Source: Cryobacterium arcticum (GTDB lineage: Bacteria; Actinomycetota; Actinomycetes; Actinomycetales; Microbacteriaceae). Taken from it: a stretch of 64,000 bases of DNA. The stretch is taken from positions 2,418,001-2,482,000 of the forward strand of contig NZ_CP016282.1 of the NCBI RefSeq assembly GCF_001679725.1, in the 5' to 3' direction. Below are positions 53,716 through 62,489 of this stretch, piece by piece. How positions within the stretch are numbered: position 1 is the first letter of the stretch; each line of letters opens with the position of its first letter. The translations under genes and the position numbers were made by a program. The notes below the pieces were generated by a model. It searched no databases. It was not told where the DNA came from and worked only from the letters and a program-made list of their open reading frames with translations.

Positions 53716-55116
53716 TCACGCGCCATCGGGATTGCGTGTCGCAGCCAGATTCGCACCACCGCGGTAGCGTGTGGCGGGATGCGGATGCTCGAGACGGCCA
53801 GGGCCCCCAAAGAGGCGCTCGCGCAGGGTCTCCCCCTCAACGTACGCCTCACGGAGGCGCCCACGGCGGCGGAGCTCAGGTACGACGAGTTCGATGAAGT
53901 CTTGGGCCGTTCCGAAGGAATGGTACTGGCGCAGGTTGATGCCATCGATGCCGACCTCGTCGAGCCAGGACTCGATGGCGTCCGCCACTGCCGCCGGGGT
54001 GCCGGAGACGAAGAACAGCTCGTCCCAGGACTCTTTGATGTTGGCTAGGAAATCACCGACGGTCTGATCGAGCGGCAGGTAGGCCGCGCCGGGCGCATCC
54101 TGTTTGCCCTCGGCCAGCAAGGCCTCGCGCACCGTGGTTTCTCGTGGGTGCGCGGTGGGGTCGAATGGCAGGCTCGCGTGGGCGAGCCGGCCTTCTACAC
54201 TCGCCAGATCCCGATAGGCCCGCAGTTTATCTGCGGCCTCTTCTTCGGTGCGGCCCACAACGATGCCGGCCTGCACTATGAACTTGATATCGTCCGCGGA
54301 CCGACCGTTCGCAACGACGGCATCCCGCATCGCCTGAATACCGGTAAGCACCTTGTCGTAGGTGGGACCTCCCGTGAAGACGACTTCAGCATGCCTGCCG
54401 GCGAAGTCGATTCCGGCCTGTGACGCCGTGGCCTGGAACAACACCGGAGTCCTCTGTCGTGAGGGCTCGGACAGGTGCGGTCCGGCCACGGTGAAGTGCG
54501 CCCCCACGTGGTTGATGTAGCGCACCTTCGTGGGATCTGAATAGACGTTGTTCTCGGCGTCCCGGATGACCGCGTCGTCGTCCCAGGAACCTTCCCACAG
54601 CTTGTAGAGCACGTCGAGGTATTCATCGGCGATCTCGTAACGCAGGTCGTGTGGAATCTCCCCGTCCAGCCCGAAGTTGCGGGCCGCGTTGGGCAGGTAG
54701 GAGGTGACGATGTTCCAGCCGACCCTGCCCTTGGTGAGGTGGTCCAAGGTGCTCATACGCCGGGCAAACGCGAAGGGAGGCTCGTAGCTGGTGGAGAATG
54801 TCACTCCGAAGCCGAGGTGCTTCGTCACGGCGGCCATGGCGGGGATGACAAGCAGTGGATCGTTGCTGGGAATCTGCAGCCCCTCACGCAGTGCCGTTTC
54901 CGTGCCACTGCGGAAGACGTCGTATGCGCCGATCACATCGGCCAGGAAGACGGCGTCGAAACCTCCCGCCTCCAGCATCGTGGCGAGTTCGGTCCAGTAG
55001 TCGATGTCGTTGAACCGGTGCCGGTTGTTGTCGGGTAGGCGCCACAGCCCGTGGGTGATGTGGCTCACCGTGTTCATTTCAAAAAGGTTGAGGATCAGCC
55101 GTTTGGGGGTGGTCAT
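53716..55116 (-). CDS. FMN-dependent LLM monooxygenase, NtaA/SnaA/DszA family
   Basis: This 466 aa protein is typical of the nitrilotriacetate/dibenzothiophene monooxygenase family: N-terminal LILNLFEMNTVSHITHGLWR, then YEPPFAFARRMSTLDHLTKGRVGWNIVTSY and VLFQATASQAGIDFAGRHAE. It uses reduced FMN from a separate reductase; a candidate flavin reductase begins at 63701. In Bacillus the homologue CmoJ (YtnJ) acts on N-acetylated S-substituted cysteines. The substrate here is inferred from context only. It is transcribed separately from the other monooxygenases, to the left of the tRNA(CAU) gene. Confidence 0.9.
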   Translation of the reverse strand: MTTPKRLILNLFEMNTVSHITHGLWRLPDNNRHRFNDIDYWTELATMLEAGGFDAVFLADVIGAYDVFRSGTETALREGLQIPSNDPLLVIPAMAAVTKHLGFGVTFSTSYEPPFAFARRMSTLDHLTKGRVGWNIVTSYLPNAARNFGLDGEIPHDLRYEIADEYLDVLYKLWEGSWDDDAVIRDAENNVYSDPTKVRYINHVGAHFTVAGPHLSEPSRQRTPVLFQATASQAGIDFAGRHAEVVFTGGPTYDKVLTGIQAMRDAVVANGRSADDIKFIVQAGIVVGRTEEEAADKLRAYRDLASVEGRLAHASLPFDPTAHPRETTVREALLAEGKQDAPGAAYLPLDQTVGDFLANIKESWDELFFVSGTPAAVADAIESWLDEVGIDGINLRQYHSFGTAQDFIELVVPELRRRGRLREAYVEGETLRERLFGGPGRLEHPHPATRYRGGANLAATRNPDGA

Positions 55117-55176
55117 CCCAGCAGCCTAGGTGCAGTCGGGCCGTCGCAGTCTCCATGAGACGTGCCGCGATAGTCG

Positions 55177-55250
55177 ACGCGACGGCAGGATTCGAACCTG
55201 CGAATACCGGAATATGAAACCGGTCCCTTCGGCCGCTTGGGTACGCCGCG
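55177..55250 (-). tRNA. Unusual tRNA with CAU anticodon
   Basis: This 74-nt cloverleaf has acceptor CGCGGCG/CGUCGCG fully paired (one G-U), D-arm CCC/GGG with AAGCGGCCGAA loop, anticodon loop UUCAUAU (anticodon CAU), five-base variable loop, and T-arm GCAGG-UUCGAAU-CCUGC. Odd points are C1-G72, discriminator U73, a U-U mismatch closing the anticodon stem, and a D-loop and anticodon stem that recall bacterial tRNA-Gln rather than tRNA-Met or tRNA-Ile2. CCA is not encoded. A GCTAGCGT -10-like motif precedes it. It could be a functional special tRNA or a decaying one. Confidence 0.75.
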
Positions 55251-55419
55251 ATGTCTTCCACGCTAGCCGCGGCCGTACCCATCTGGTGCTTACGTGTCAG
55301 GCCCTGACGAAAGATAACGAACTGTGTCGTCCGGTCCGGACAGGCGACCGCGGCACGATCGCAATCGCGCCCCGATTATCCCGTGGGCAGAGAGCATTCC
55401 AAGAAGGCGGCCTCAGCCG

Positions 55420-56487
55420 TTACTGGCGACTCACGGGCTTCCAGCCGAGGGCGGGTGCGATCTCGGTGGCGACCACCGTGAGGATGTGCTTGACCACCTC
55501 GAACGGATGGTCGAACGGCAACGCGATGATGAGCTCGTCGGACTCGGCCAGGGCTACATCCGCCGCCAGGAACCGCACGATCTCTTCGGGGGATCCTGCC
55601 GGGACTCGGCCGAACTGTGCGCGAAGGTTACCCAAGGACACCGCCCCGGTCGTCTCCTGAGCGGCTTGGCGTTCCTCGTCCCTGGCGATGAGCCAGCCGT
55701 AGTCTTCACGGTCCCGGTCGCGGGTGATCGGCAGCACCTGGCGGCTGACCGCGGCGTATGAGGGCCGGTCCGTGACGGCGGCGTGGGCTTCGCGATAACC
55801 CCTGATGGCGTCCCGCTGAGCCTCCTCGAAGCTCAGCCCCTCGCCGCTTTCGGTCTGCAATGTTGAGAGCTGCAACCGCAGTCCGCGCGAGCCGGTGCGA
55901 ATGGCGCTGGACCTACTGCCGGAGCCGTAATACACGCGGTCCCGCAGGGTGGGGCTGTGCGGCAACACGGTCAGCGGTGTGCCTTCGGGTGCGATCTGGA
56001 ACTCCGCGTCGGCGATCGCGATGGTCTCCCCCTCGACCGCTCGGAAGAACTTCGTCAATTCGGTGTCCACGACGCTCTGCAGGTCACCGTCGATCGGACC
56101 GTAAACCCCGCTATAGATCGAGTCCTGCCCGGCGTAACCGGAGCTGAGCCCCAGCTCGAGACGCCCGTTGGTGAGCAGGTCCACGGTCGCGGCGTCCTCG
56201 GCGAGTCGGGCGGCGTTCTCGAAGCGCAAGGGGATCACGGCGGTGCCGAGGTGGATATTCTTCGTGCGCGCCCCGGCGGCCGTGAGGAACGGGAGCGGGG
56301 ACGACAGGTAGTTCTGCAGGTGCCGGTGCCGCACCCATCCGGTGTCGTAACCGAGTTCGTCGGCCAGCTCGAACAACTCCAGACCATCGTTGAGTCCCTG
56401 CGAGAACGGACCGCGAGGCCCCTGCCCCACGGCGCCGTGTTCAACGAAGGCCAAGAATCCGAGGCGGAACGGGATGGTCGTACTCAT
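55420..56487 (-). CDS. LLM-class flavin-dependent oxidoreductase
   Basis: I prefer ATG 56487 (MSTTIPFRLG, GGAAGG ten bases upstream; 355 aa) to a GTG at 56544 that overlaps the upstream stop. It has the luciferase-like TIM barrel (FELADELGYDTGWVRHRHLQ, HLGTAVIPLRFENAARLAED, DLLTNGRLELGLSSGY). It is probably cotranscribed with the FAD/NAD(P)-binding gene upstream. The substrate is unknown; sulfur-compound oxidation is suggested by neighbours. Confidence 0.88.
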   Translation of the reverse strand: MSTTIPFRLGFLAFVEHGAVGQGPRGPFSQGLNDGLELFELADELGYDTGWVRHRHLQNYLSSPLPFLTAAGARTKNIHLGTAVIPLRFENAARLAEDAATVDLLTNGRLELGLSSGYAGQDSIYSGVYGPIDGDLQSVVDTELTKFFRAVEGETIAIADAEFQIAPEGTPLTVLPHSPTLRDRVYYGSGSRSSAIRTGSRGLRLQLSTLQTESGEGLSFEEAQRDAIRGYREAHAAVTDRPSYAAVSRQVLPITRDRDREDYGWLIARDEERQAAQETTGAVSLGNLRAQFGRVPAGSPEEIVRFLAADVALAESDELIIALPFDHPFEVVKHILTVVATEIAPALGWKPVSRQ

Positions 56488-56540
56488 GGCGGTGCTGCCT
56501 TCCGGTGTTCGATCAATGGGGTCCTGCGACGGCGACACGG

Positions 56541-58592
56541 TCACGCGTCGACTCTAGCCGGAGCGTTCAGGGCGGCGAGTGCACGCAATAGCGCGCGGGC
56601 CACCTTGTCGTTTTCGCGGAACGAGATCGCGTTGGTGCGCGGGCGGGAGAACGCCCCGACGAACGGGGAATTCGTGTACGGGCCGATCGCGAAGCGGCGC
56701 TCGTGCAGGCCGCCGCCGGCATCCACCACCCGGGTGTCTTGCTGGCGCACCAGCAACCGGCCGGTGCTTCCGACGTAGTCGCCGTCGGCCACCACGTGCT
56801 CCAGCCCGCCGCCGGAGGCGATCAGGGCGCGCAACAGCTCGTTGTCGCTGCGGGAGACGCTGGTGTCGGGCAGCCGCGCATCCACGAGTGCCGCGGCGGT
56901 TACTACCCGGTCCACGTTGGCGCTTCCGGCGCGGAAGAGCCCGGTCGTTTCATCGGCCGTCACCCAGAGATCGCCGCCGAGAAACTCGACCACTCCGGCC
57001 TCTGACAGCGCGATCAACTCCTCCAGCCGGTGCCCGGGAGGCCCGCTGGCGATGAAGCTGAAGTAGCCCAACCACCAGCCGTGGATGTCCCTCACCCGGG
57101 ACCTGGCGCTCCACTTGGGCGAGTCGATGATGTCCGACAGCGTGAACAGGCTGGTCAGCAGCGCCACGAACAGGCCCAGGGTGGCGGAGTGCTCCGGCAG
57201 GGTGCGCACGTCGAGGTCGGCGCGGATGTGCTGCCGCAGCGCCTGCTGCAGCTCCTCGGCCGAACCGAAGCGCAGGCCGTGCAGCGGCCGGTCGAACTCG
57301 GGCAAAAACAGCCGGTCCACGGGATCAGGCACCGCCTCGGCGACCAGGGCGCGAAAACGGGTGATGTCTAGCTCGATATCGGGCGCATCCGCGCCGAAGT
57401 CGACCAGCGGATGGCTGGACCGGCGCGCATCGGCCGACACATGGCTGCCGGCCGCGATTGGCAGGGCGCGCGGGTCGATCGCGGCGAACCGGTCGGCGAA
57501 TTCGGCCCAGGGCAGGCTCACCCGCTCGGGGTGGCCGGTGAACAGCTCCCGGTAGTACCCCCACAGGCTTTCCTGGGCGATCAGCGGCCAGACCTGGGCG
57601 GTGAAGTCCAAGCTCTCGCTCTCGTTTTCCAACCGGGCCGCGGCGGCCGTGGTGAAGAACCGTGGCACCGGTCGGTCGCCCACCAGGGTGGAGCTGATCT
57701 TTGACCGGTACGGCACCCCGCGGCGGGAGCCGAGGAACAGGCGCGGCTCGCTGCCGCTGGGCAGGTAGACCAGCCGACCGGTGTCGTCGCGGTCGAACCG
57801 GCCGCCGCGACCCTCGGTCAGCAGCACGGTGAGGTCGACGGCGGCGAGGCCGAAACCACGCACGATCACCTTCTCACCGGGCGTGATGGCCGACAGGTTG
57901 GCATCCGCGGTGAACGTCGGCGGCAGGTAGACCAGCTCGTTTCGGTCGGCGAAGCCGGCCAGCGCCGAGTGTTCGGGTGCGGGCTGGGAGCCGTTGTGGC
58001 CGAGGGAAAAGAGCACGAGGTGTGCCACGATCGAGCTGCCGTCGTCGAGAAGCACCAGCTGGTCACCGCCGGGGAGGTCGTCCACCCGGGCCGCGCGGGC
58101 GGGGTGCACCTGAACCGTCACGGAGTCGGCCAGGTCGTCGACGGCGGTGCGGAAGAACCAGTCCAGGTAGAGGCTCTGAAGCCGACGGGTGGGAAAGCTG
58201 GATCCGGTCAGCACAGCGATCTCCGCGGCGAGCGCCGCGTCCACTGGGGCGAGCTCGATGGTGCCGGCACGCACCTGGTCGACCCAGTCGATCAGCGATG
58301 GGCCCGGCCGCACTGGGCCGTCGATCACCGAGGTCTCGTCGGTGTACATGGTCACGTCGGCAGCCATCGAGTTGAGCTTGAGCAGCGGTGACTGGTCGAA
58401 CCGCCAGATCCTTCCGGGGCCGGCGGGGAACGGGTCGATGAAATGGAGAAGGAGTGACCGGTCGGTGGGCCATTCGGTGCCGAGATTGGCAGCCAGGCGT
58501 TCGAGCACGCCGGCACCGCGGGGCCCGGCGCCGATCACGGCGATTGACAGGGGTGTTTCGGCGGAATCTGGGGCGGTCTGCGCGCTGCTCAT
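56541..58592 (-). CDS. FAD/NAD(P)-binding protein
   Basis: The ATG at 58592 (MSSAQTAPD) has GGGGAA upstream; the protein is 683 aa. It has an N-terminal dinucleotide-binding motif (IAVIGAGPRGAGVLERLA) and a second one (GEKVIVRGFGLAAVDLTVLL). The family is the FAD-NAD(P)-binding group often found with LLM monooxygenases and ABC transporters; its reaction is not established. It is divergent from the SsuD-like gene at 58760 and heads a unit with the 55420-56487 monooxygenase. Confidence 0.88.
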   Translation of the reverse strand: MSSAQTAPDSAETPLSIAVIGAGPRGAGVLERLAANLGTEWPTDRSLLLHFIDPFPAGPGRIWRFDQSPLLKLNSMAADVTMYTDETSVIDGPVRPGPSLIDWVDQVRAGTIELAPVDAALAAEIAVLTGSSFPTRRLQSLYLDWFFRTAVDDLADSVTVQVHPARAARVDDLPGGDQLVLLDDGSSIVAHLVLFSLGHNGSQPAPEHSALAGFADRNELVYLPPTFTADANLSAITPGEKVIVRGFGLAAVDLTVLLTEGRGGRFDRDDTGRLVYLPSGSEPRLFLGSRRGVPYRSKISSTLVGDRPVPRFFTTAAAARLENESESLDFTAQVWPLIAQESLWGYYRELFTGHPERVSLPWAEFADRFAAIDPRALPIAAGSHVSADARRSSHPLVDFGADAPDIELDITRFRALVAEAVPDPVDRLFLPEFDRPLHGLRFGSAEELQQALRQHIRADLDVRTLPEHSATLGLFVALLTSLFTLSDIIDSPKWSARSRVRDIHGWWLGYFSFIASGPPGHRLEELIALSEAGVVEFLGGDLWVTADETTGLFRAGSANVDRVVTAAALVDARLPDTSVSRSDNELLRALIASGGGLEHVVADGDYVGSTGRLLVRQQDTRVVDAGGGLHERRFAIGPYTNSPFVGAFSRPRTNAISFRENDKVARALLRALAALNAPARVDA

Positions 58593-58759
58593 GACACAAC
58601 ATTCCCCGGTTCGCCCACAAACGGGGCCGAATATGACCCGCCATGACGCCGTGACGAATTGTGAAGCGAATCGATTGCCGGTCCCCGGCAGAGCCACCTA
58701 CGTTCGGCTGAAGCGCCAGACCGGCACCGGAGAGACCCCGCAGAGAAAGGACGCACACC

Positions 58760-59890
58760 ATGCCCATCGAATTCCTCGGCATCGCAGCACTCAACAACGG
58801 CAGTGAGAGCCAACCGCGCAGCGGTTCCAGTTTCGATCTGGACTACACGCTGCGCCTGGCCCGAGCGCACGAAGACAACGGCTGGGACCGGGTGCTCTTC
58901 GCCTATCACTCCGGCTCCCCCGACCCCGCGTCGGTCGCGGCGCTCGTCGCCGCCCGGCTCGACACCCTCAAGATTCTCCTGGCGCACCGTCCCAACGTCT
59001 CCTACCCCACCTACGCCGCGAAGGTGGTCGCCACCCTCGACCAGATCAGTGCCGGCCGGGTCAACCTGCACGTCATCACCGGCGGGTCCACCGCCGACCA
59101 GGCCGCCGAAGGCGACCACCTCAGCAAGGACGAACGCTACGCCCGCACCGGCGAGTACATCCGCATTCTCAAGCAGGCGTGGACAAGCACCGAAAGATTC
59201 AGCTTCGCCGGCAGCCATTACCGGTTCGAGGATTTCGTCAGCGACATCTTCCCCGCGCAGAGTCCCCGCCCGCAGGTCTCCTTCGGCGGTTCCTCCCCCG
59301 CCGCCTATGGCATCGGCGCCGCCGAAGCCGACATTTTCGCACTCTGGGGTGAACCGCTGGCCGACACCGCCGAGCAGATTCAGACCATCACGGATGCCGC
59401 CCTCGCGTCCGGCCGCACCGAGCGTCCTCGCATCCAGGTGGCGTTCCGTCCCATCATCGCCGCCACCGAGGCCCTCGCCTGGCAGAAGGCCGAGGACATC
59501 CTGGGCAGGATCGAACAAAGAGTCGCCTCGACGGCTACCCCCGCCGAGGCCCTGGCCCTGGCTTCGCCGGAGAACGCCGGCTCGCAGCGGCTGCTTCGGA
59601 TCGCCGAGCAGGGTGACCGGTTCGACAAGGCGCTCTGGACCAAGGCCGGCAAGGCCGCCGGCGGCCGGGGCAACTCCAACGCCCTCGTCGGCACACCCGA
59701 GCAGGTCGCCGAAGCGCTGCTGGACTACATCGATCTCGGCGTGGACATCATCTCGGCGCGCGGCTACGACTACGTCGACGACACCATCGACTTCGGCCGC
59801 TATGTCATCCCGCTGGTGCGCGCCGAGGTCGCCAAGCGCGACGCGGCTGCCGCTGCCGCTACCAAGGAGGCCCCCCGTGACGCTGCTTGA
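58760..59890 (+). CDS. SsuD-like LLM flavin-dependent monooxygenase
   Basis: This 376 aa protein closely matches the alkanesulfonate-monooxygenase branch (RLARAHEDNGWDRVLFAYHS, ILLAHRPNVSYPTYAAKVVA, GRVNLHVITGGSTADQAAEG, VGTPEQVAEALLDYIDLGVD). It cleaves C-S or C-N bonds of organosulfur or amine compounds using FMNH2. It is the first gene of the plus-strand operon with GNAT, ABC transporter and probably flavin reductase. The last 14 bases overlap the GNAT start region. Confidence 0.92.
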   Translation: MPIEFLGIAALNNGSESQPRSGSSFDLDYTLRLARAHEDNGWDRVLFAYHSGSPDPASVAALVAARLDTLKILLAHRPNVSYPTYAAKVVATLDQISAGRVNLHVITGGSTADQAAEGDHLSKDERYARTGEYIRILKQAWTSTERFSFAGSHYRFEDFVSDIFPAQSPRPQVSFGGSSPAAYGIGAAEADIFALWGEPLADTAEQIQTITDAALASGRTERPRIQVAFRPIIAATEALAWQKAEDILGRIEQRVASTATPAEALALASPENAGSQRLLRIAEQGDRFDKALWTKAGKAAGGRGNSNALVGTPEQVAEALLDYIDLGVDIISARGYDYVDDTIDFGRYVIPLVRAEVAKRDAAAAAATKEAPRDAA

Positions 59891-60503
59891 CCGGGGCGAT
59901 ACCGCCACCACCGACGACACATTCGTCTACGTCGGCGCGAACGATCCTCTCGCCCAGCCCGTGCTCACCGAACTGGCCCGGGAGTACGACGAGCGCTATG
60001 GCAGCTTCTTCGGCGAGAGCGCCTCTGTAGAGATCCACCGGTACCCGGCCGAGCTCTTCGCCGCACCATCCGGCGCCTTCGTCGTGCTGCTCAGAGATGG
60101 CGTGCCGATCGCCGGCGGTGCGTTCAAACGGTTCGATGAGCGCACCTCAGAGCTCAAGCGGATCTGGACCTCGGCTGAGCACCGCCGCCAGGGCCTGGCC
60201 CGGCGGGTGGTCGCCGAACTAGAGGATGAATCCCGCCGCCGCGGCTACGACCGGGTATTTCTCACCACCGGGCCGCGACAGCCCGAGGCCAAGGAGCTCT
60301 ACCTGCGCACGGGCTACACACCGTTGTTCGATCCGTCCAAAAGCCCGGAGGAGGTCATCATCCACGCGTTCGCGAAGAGCCTGGAGTCCTCTCCGCTCGA
60401 CGTACCCGGCATCACGGCCGCCCACGAGGCGGCGTTGGCCGAACACCGGGCCGCCGACCCCGGATTCGCGATCCCCACAGTCTCCCCGATCGAAAGCGAC
60501 TGA
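59877..60503 (+). CDS. GNAT-family N-acetyltransferase
   Basis: The GTG at 59877 is set by AAGGAGG five bases earlier; the 208 aa gene overlaps the monooxygenase gene. The acetyl-CoA motif is ELKRIWTSAEHRRQGLARRV, with further GNAT strands (GYDRVFLTTGPRQPEAKELY). In Bacillus S-substituted-cysteine salvage, a GNAT (SnaA) acetylates the amino group before oxidation by an LLM enzyme. The same pairing here supports that type of pathway (inference). Confidence 0.9.
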   Translation: MTLLDRGDTATTDDTFVYVGANDPLAQPVLTELAREYDERYGSFFGESASVEIHRYPAELFAAPSGAFVVLLRDGVPIAGGAFKRFDERTSELKRIWTSAEHRRQGLARRVVAELEDESRRRGYDRVFLTTGPRQPEAKELYLRTGYTPLFDPSKSPEEVIIHAFAKSLESSPLDVPGITAAHEAALAEHRAADPGFAIPTVSPIESD

Positions 60504-60507
60504 AACC

Positions 60508-61548
60508 ATGACCGACACCGTGCAACAGGCACCTCCCGCCGTGGTCAACCGTGGCAGCCACCGCGCCGACATCGACTACAGCGCCCTCAAGGTCGTGCAC
60601 ACCCGGCACTACGTGCGCTGGATCTTCGGCGCCCTCGTGCTGTTCGTCGTGCTGCAGTTCCTCTGGAGCCTGGCGACGAACGACCGCTACGGCTGGGACA
60701 TCGTGGCGAAGTACTTCTTCGCACCGGCCATCCTCCGCGGCCTGGGCCTGACCCTGGCGCTGACCGCCGTGGCCGGCTCGATCGGGTTCCTCCTCGGCAC
60801 CCTGCTGGCCCTGGCTCGACTGTCGAAGTCGCCCATCCTTAACTCGGTCTCTTGGTCGTTCATCTGGTTCTTCAGGTCGGTGCCACTGCTCGTGCAGGTA
60901 CTCATCTGGTACAACCTGGGCTACCTCTACCCCCAGCTGGGCCTGGGCATCCCGTTCACCGACACCTACCTGCTCGGCTTTGACACCATCACCTTGATCA
61001 GCCAATTCGCGGCCGCCGTGCTCGGGCTGTCGCTCCACCAGGCGGCGTACTCCGCTGAGATCATCCGCGGCGGCATCCTCTCCGTCGACCAGGGCCAGCT
61101 CGAAGCCGCCGCAGCGCTGGGACTCCCCCGGCACACCAGGGTGCTGCGCATCATCCTGCCCCAGGCGGCCCGGTCGATCCTGCCCAACGCCTTCAACGAG
61201 ATCATCGGGCTACTCAAGGGCACCTCGATCGTGTCGGTCATCGCGCTGGGCGAGCTGTTCTACGTGGCCCAGGTGATCTACAACCGCAACCAGCAGGTCA
61301 TCCCGCTGCTGCTCGTTGCCGTGATCTGGTACATCGTGCTCACCACGGTGCTCAGCATCGGCCAGTTCTACGTGGAGCGGCACTTCGCCCGCGGAGCCGA
61401 ACGGGTGCTGCCGCCCACCCCGGTCCAGAAGGCCAAGCGCTGGGTGGCCGACCAGTGGGCCCGGCTCGACGACAACGACACCCCCACCGCCCCCACACCG
61501 TCCGTCGGTACCGGTATCGACGCCAAATCCGAGAGCTTCCGACTATGA
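60508..61548 (+). CDS. Polar-amino-acid-type ABC transporter permease
   Basis: This 346 aa protein has a cytoplasmic N-terminal ~37 residues, then about six helices. Family motifs are TLALTAVAGSIGFLLGTLLA, FIWFFRSVPLLVQVLIWYN and the EAA loop QLEAAAALGLPRHTRVLRII. It starts four bases after the GNAT stop; its stop overlaps the ATPase start (ATGA). A single permease gene implies a homodimer. The family carries amino acids including cystine and related sulfur compounds. Confidence 0.94.
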   Translation: MTDTVQQAPPAVVNRGSHRADIDYSALKVVHTRHYVRWIFGALVLFVVLQFLWSLATNDRYGWDIVAKYFFAPAILRGLGLTLALTAVAGSIGFLLGTLLALARLSKSPILNSVSWSFIWFFRSVPLLVQVLIWYNLGYLYPQLGLGIPFTDTYLLGFDTITLISQFAAAVLGLSLHQAAYSAEIIRGGILSVDQGQLEAAAALGLPRHTRVLRIILPQAARSILPNAFNEIIGLLKGTSIVSVIALGELFYVAQVIYNRNQQVIPLLLVAVIWYIVLTTVLSIGQFYVERHFARGAERVLPPTPVQKAKRWVADQWARLDDNDTPTAPTPSVGTGIDAKSESFRL

Positions 61549-62372
61549 GCGCATCCACCCAGACCGCAGCCACCGGCACCGCAGCCACCGGCACGACGCC
61601 GGATGCCAGCACCCGGGGCCTGGTCGAGATCCGGGGCGTCTCCAAGAGCTACTCCGGCCACGAGGTGCTGCACGACGTGAACCTCACGGTGCAGCCGGGC
61701 GAAGTTGTGGCGATCCTGGGCCCATCCGGTTCGGGCAAGTCCACTCTGCTGCGCACCATCAACCACCTCGAGAGCGTCGACCGTGGCTGGGTCACGGTCG
61801 ACGGGCAGCTCATCGGTTACGAACAACGCGGCGAGCGGCTCTTCGAGTTGAAGGAAAAAGAGATCCTCAAACGCCGCACCCAGGTGGGCGTCGTATTCCA
61901 GAACTTCAACCTCTTCCCGCACCTCACGGCCGCGGAGAACATCGCCGAAGCCCCGGTCGCCCTCAAACGGGTCAGCAAGTCCGACGGTCGGGAACTGGCC
62001 CTCGGGCTGCTGGCCAGGGTAGGCCTCGGCGACAAGGCCGACGCGTACCCGCGTCAGCTCTCCGGCGGGCAGCAGCAGCGGGTCGCGATCGCCAGGGCGC
62101 TGGCCCTGGCCCCCAAGGTGCTCCTGTTCGACGAACCCACCTCGGCGCTCGACCCCGAGCTGGTCGGCGAAGTGCTCGACGTCATCCGTGACCTCGCCAC
62201 CCTCGGCACGACCCTCATCATCGTTACCCACGAGATCGGATTCGCCCGCGAGGTCGCCGACCGCATCGTCTTCATCGACGGCGGGCAGGTGCTCGAAACC
62301 GGTACACCCGCGCAGGTCTTCGGTTCGCCGACCCACCCGCGCACCAAGGAATTCCTGGGCAAGGTCCTCTGA
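61545..62372 (+). CDS. Polar-amino-acid-type ABC transporter ATPase
   Basis: This 275 aa protein has Walker A GPSGSGKST, Q-loop VFQNFNLFPH, signature LSGGQQQR, Walker B VLLFDEPTSALDPE and switch His THEIG. It has a ~25-residue Thr/Ala-rich N-terminal extension. All catalytic residues are intact. It energises the permease encoded just upstream. Confidence 0.95.
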   Translation: MSASTQTAATGTAATGTTPDASTRGLVEIRGVSKSYSGHEVLHDVNLTVQPGEVVAILGPSGSGKSTLLRTINHLESVDRGWVTVDGQLIGYEQRGERLFELKEKEILKRRTQVGVVFQNFNLFPHLTAAENIAEAPVALKRVSKSDGRELALGLLARVGLGDKADAYPRQLSGGQQQRVAIARALALAPKVLLFDEPTSALDPELVGEVLDVIRDLATLGTTLIIVTHEIGFAREVADRIVFIDGGQVLETGTPAQVFGSPTHPRTKEFLGKVL

Positions 62373-62489
62373 CCTCCCGGCCACAGCTTGCCCGACGATA
62401 CCTCGCCGGGCAGAACGCAACGCTCGCCACCCCGGCGAACGTTCATCCCACACAGCGACACCCACAGCACCCGAAAGAGGTTCATCACC

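Noticed and set aside
53200..54048. Plus-strand frame over the tRNA-Gln fragment (…GVPGLEPRTNDS…)
   Set aside because: This is a typical spurious translation of tRNA sequence and runs antisense into the monooxygenase gene.
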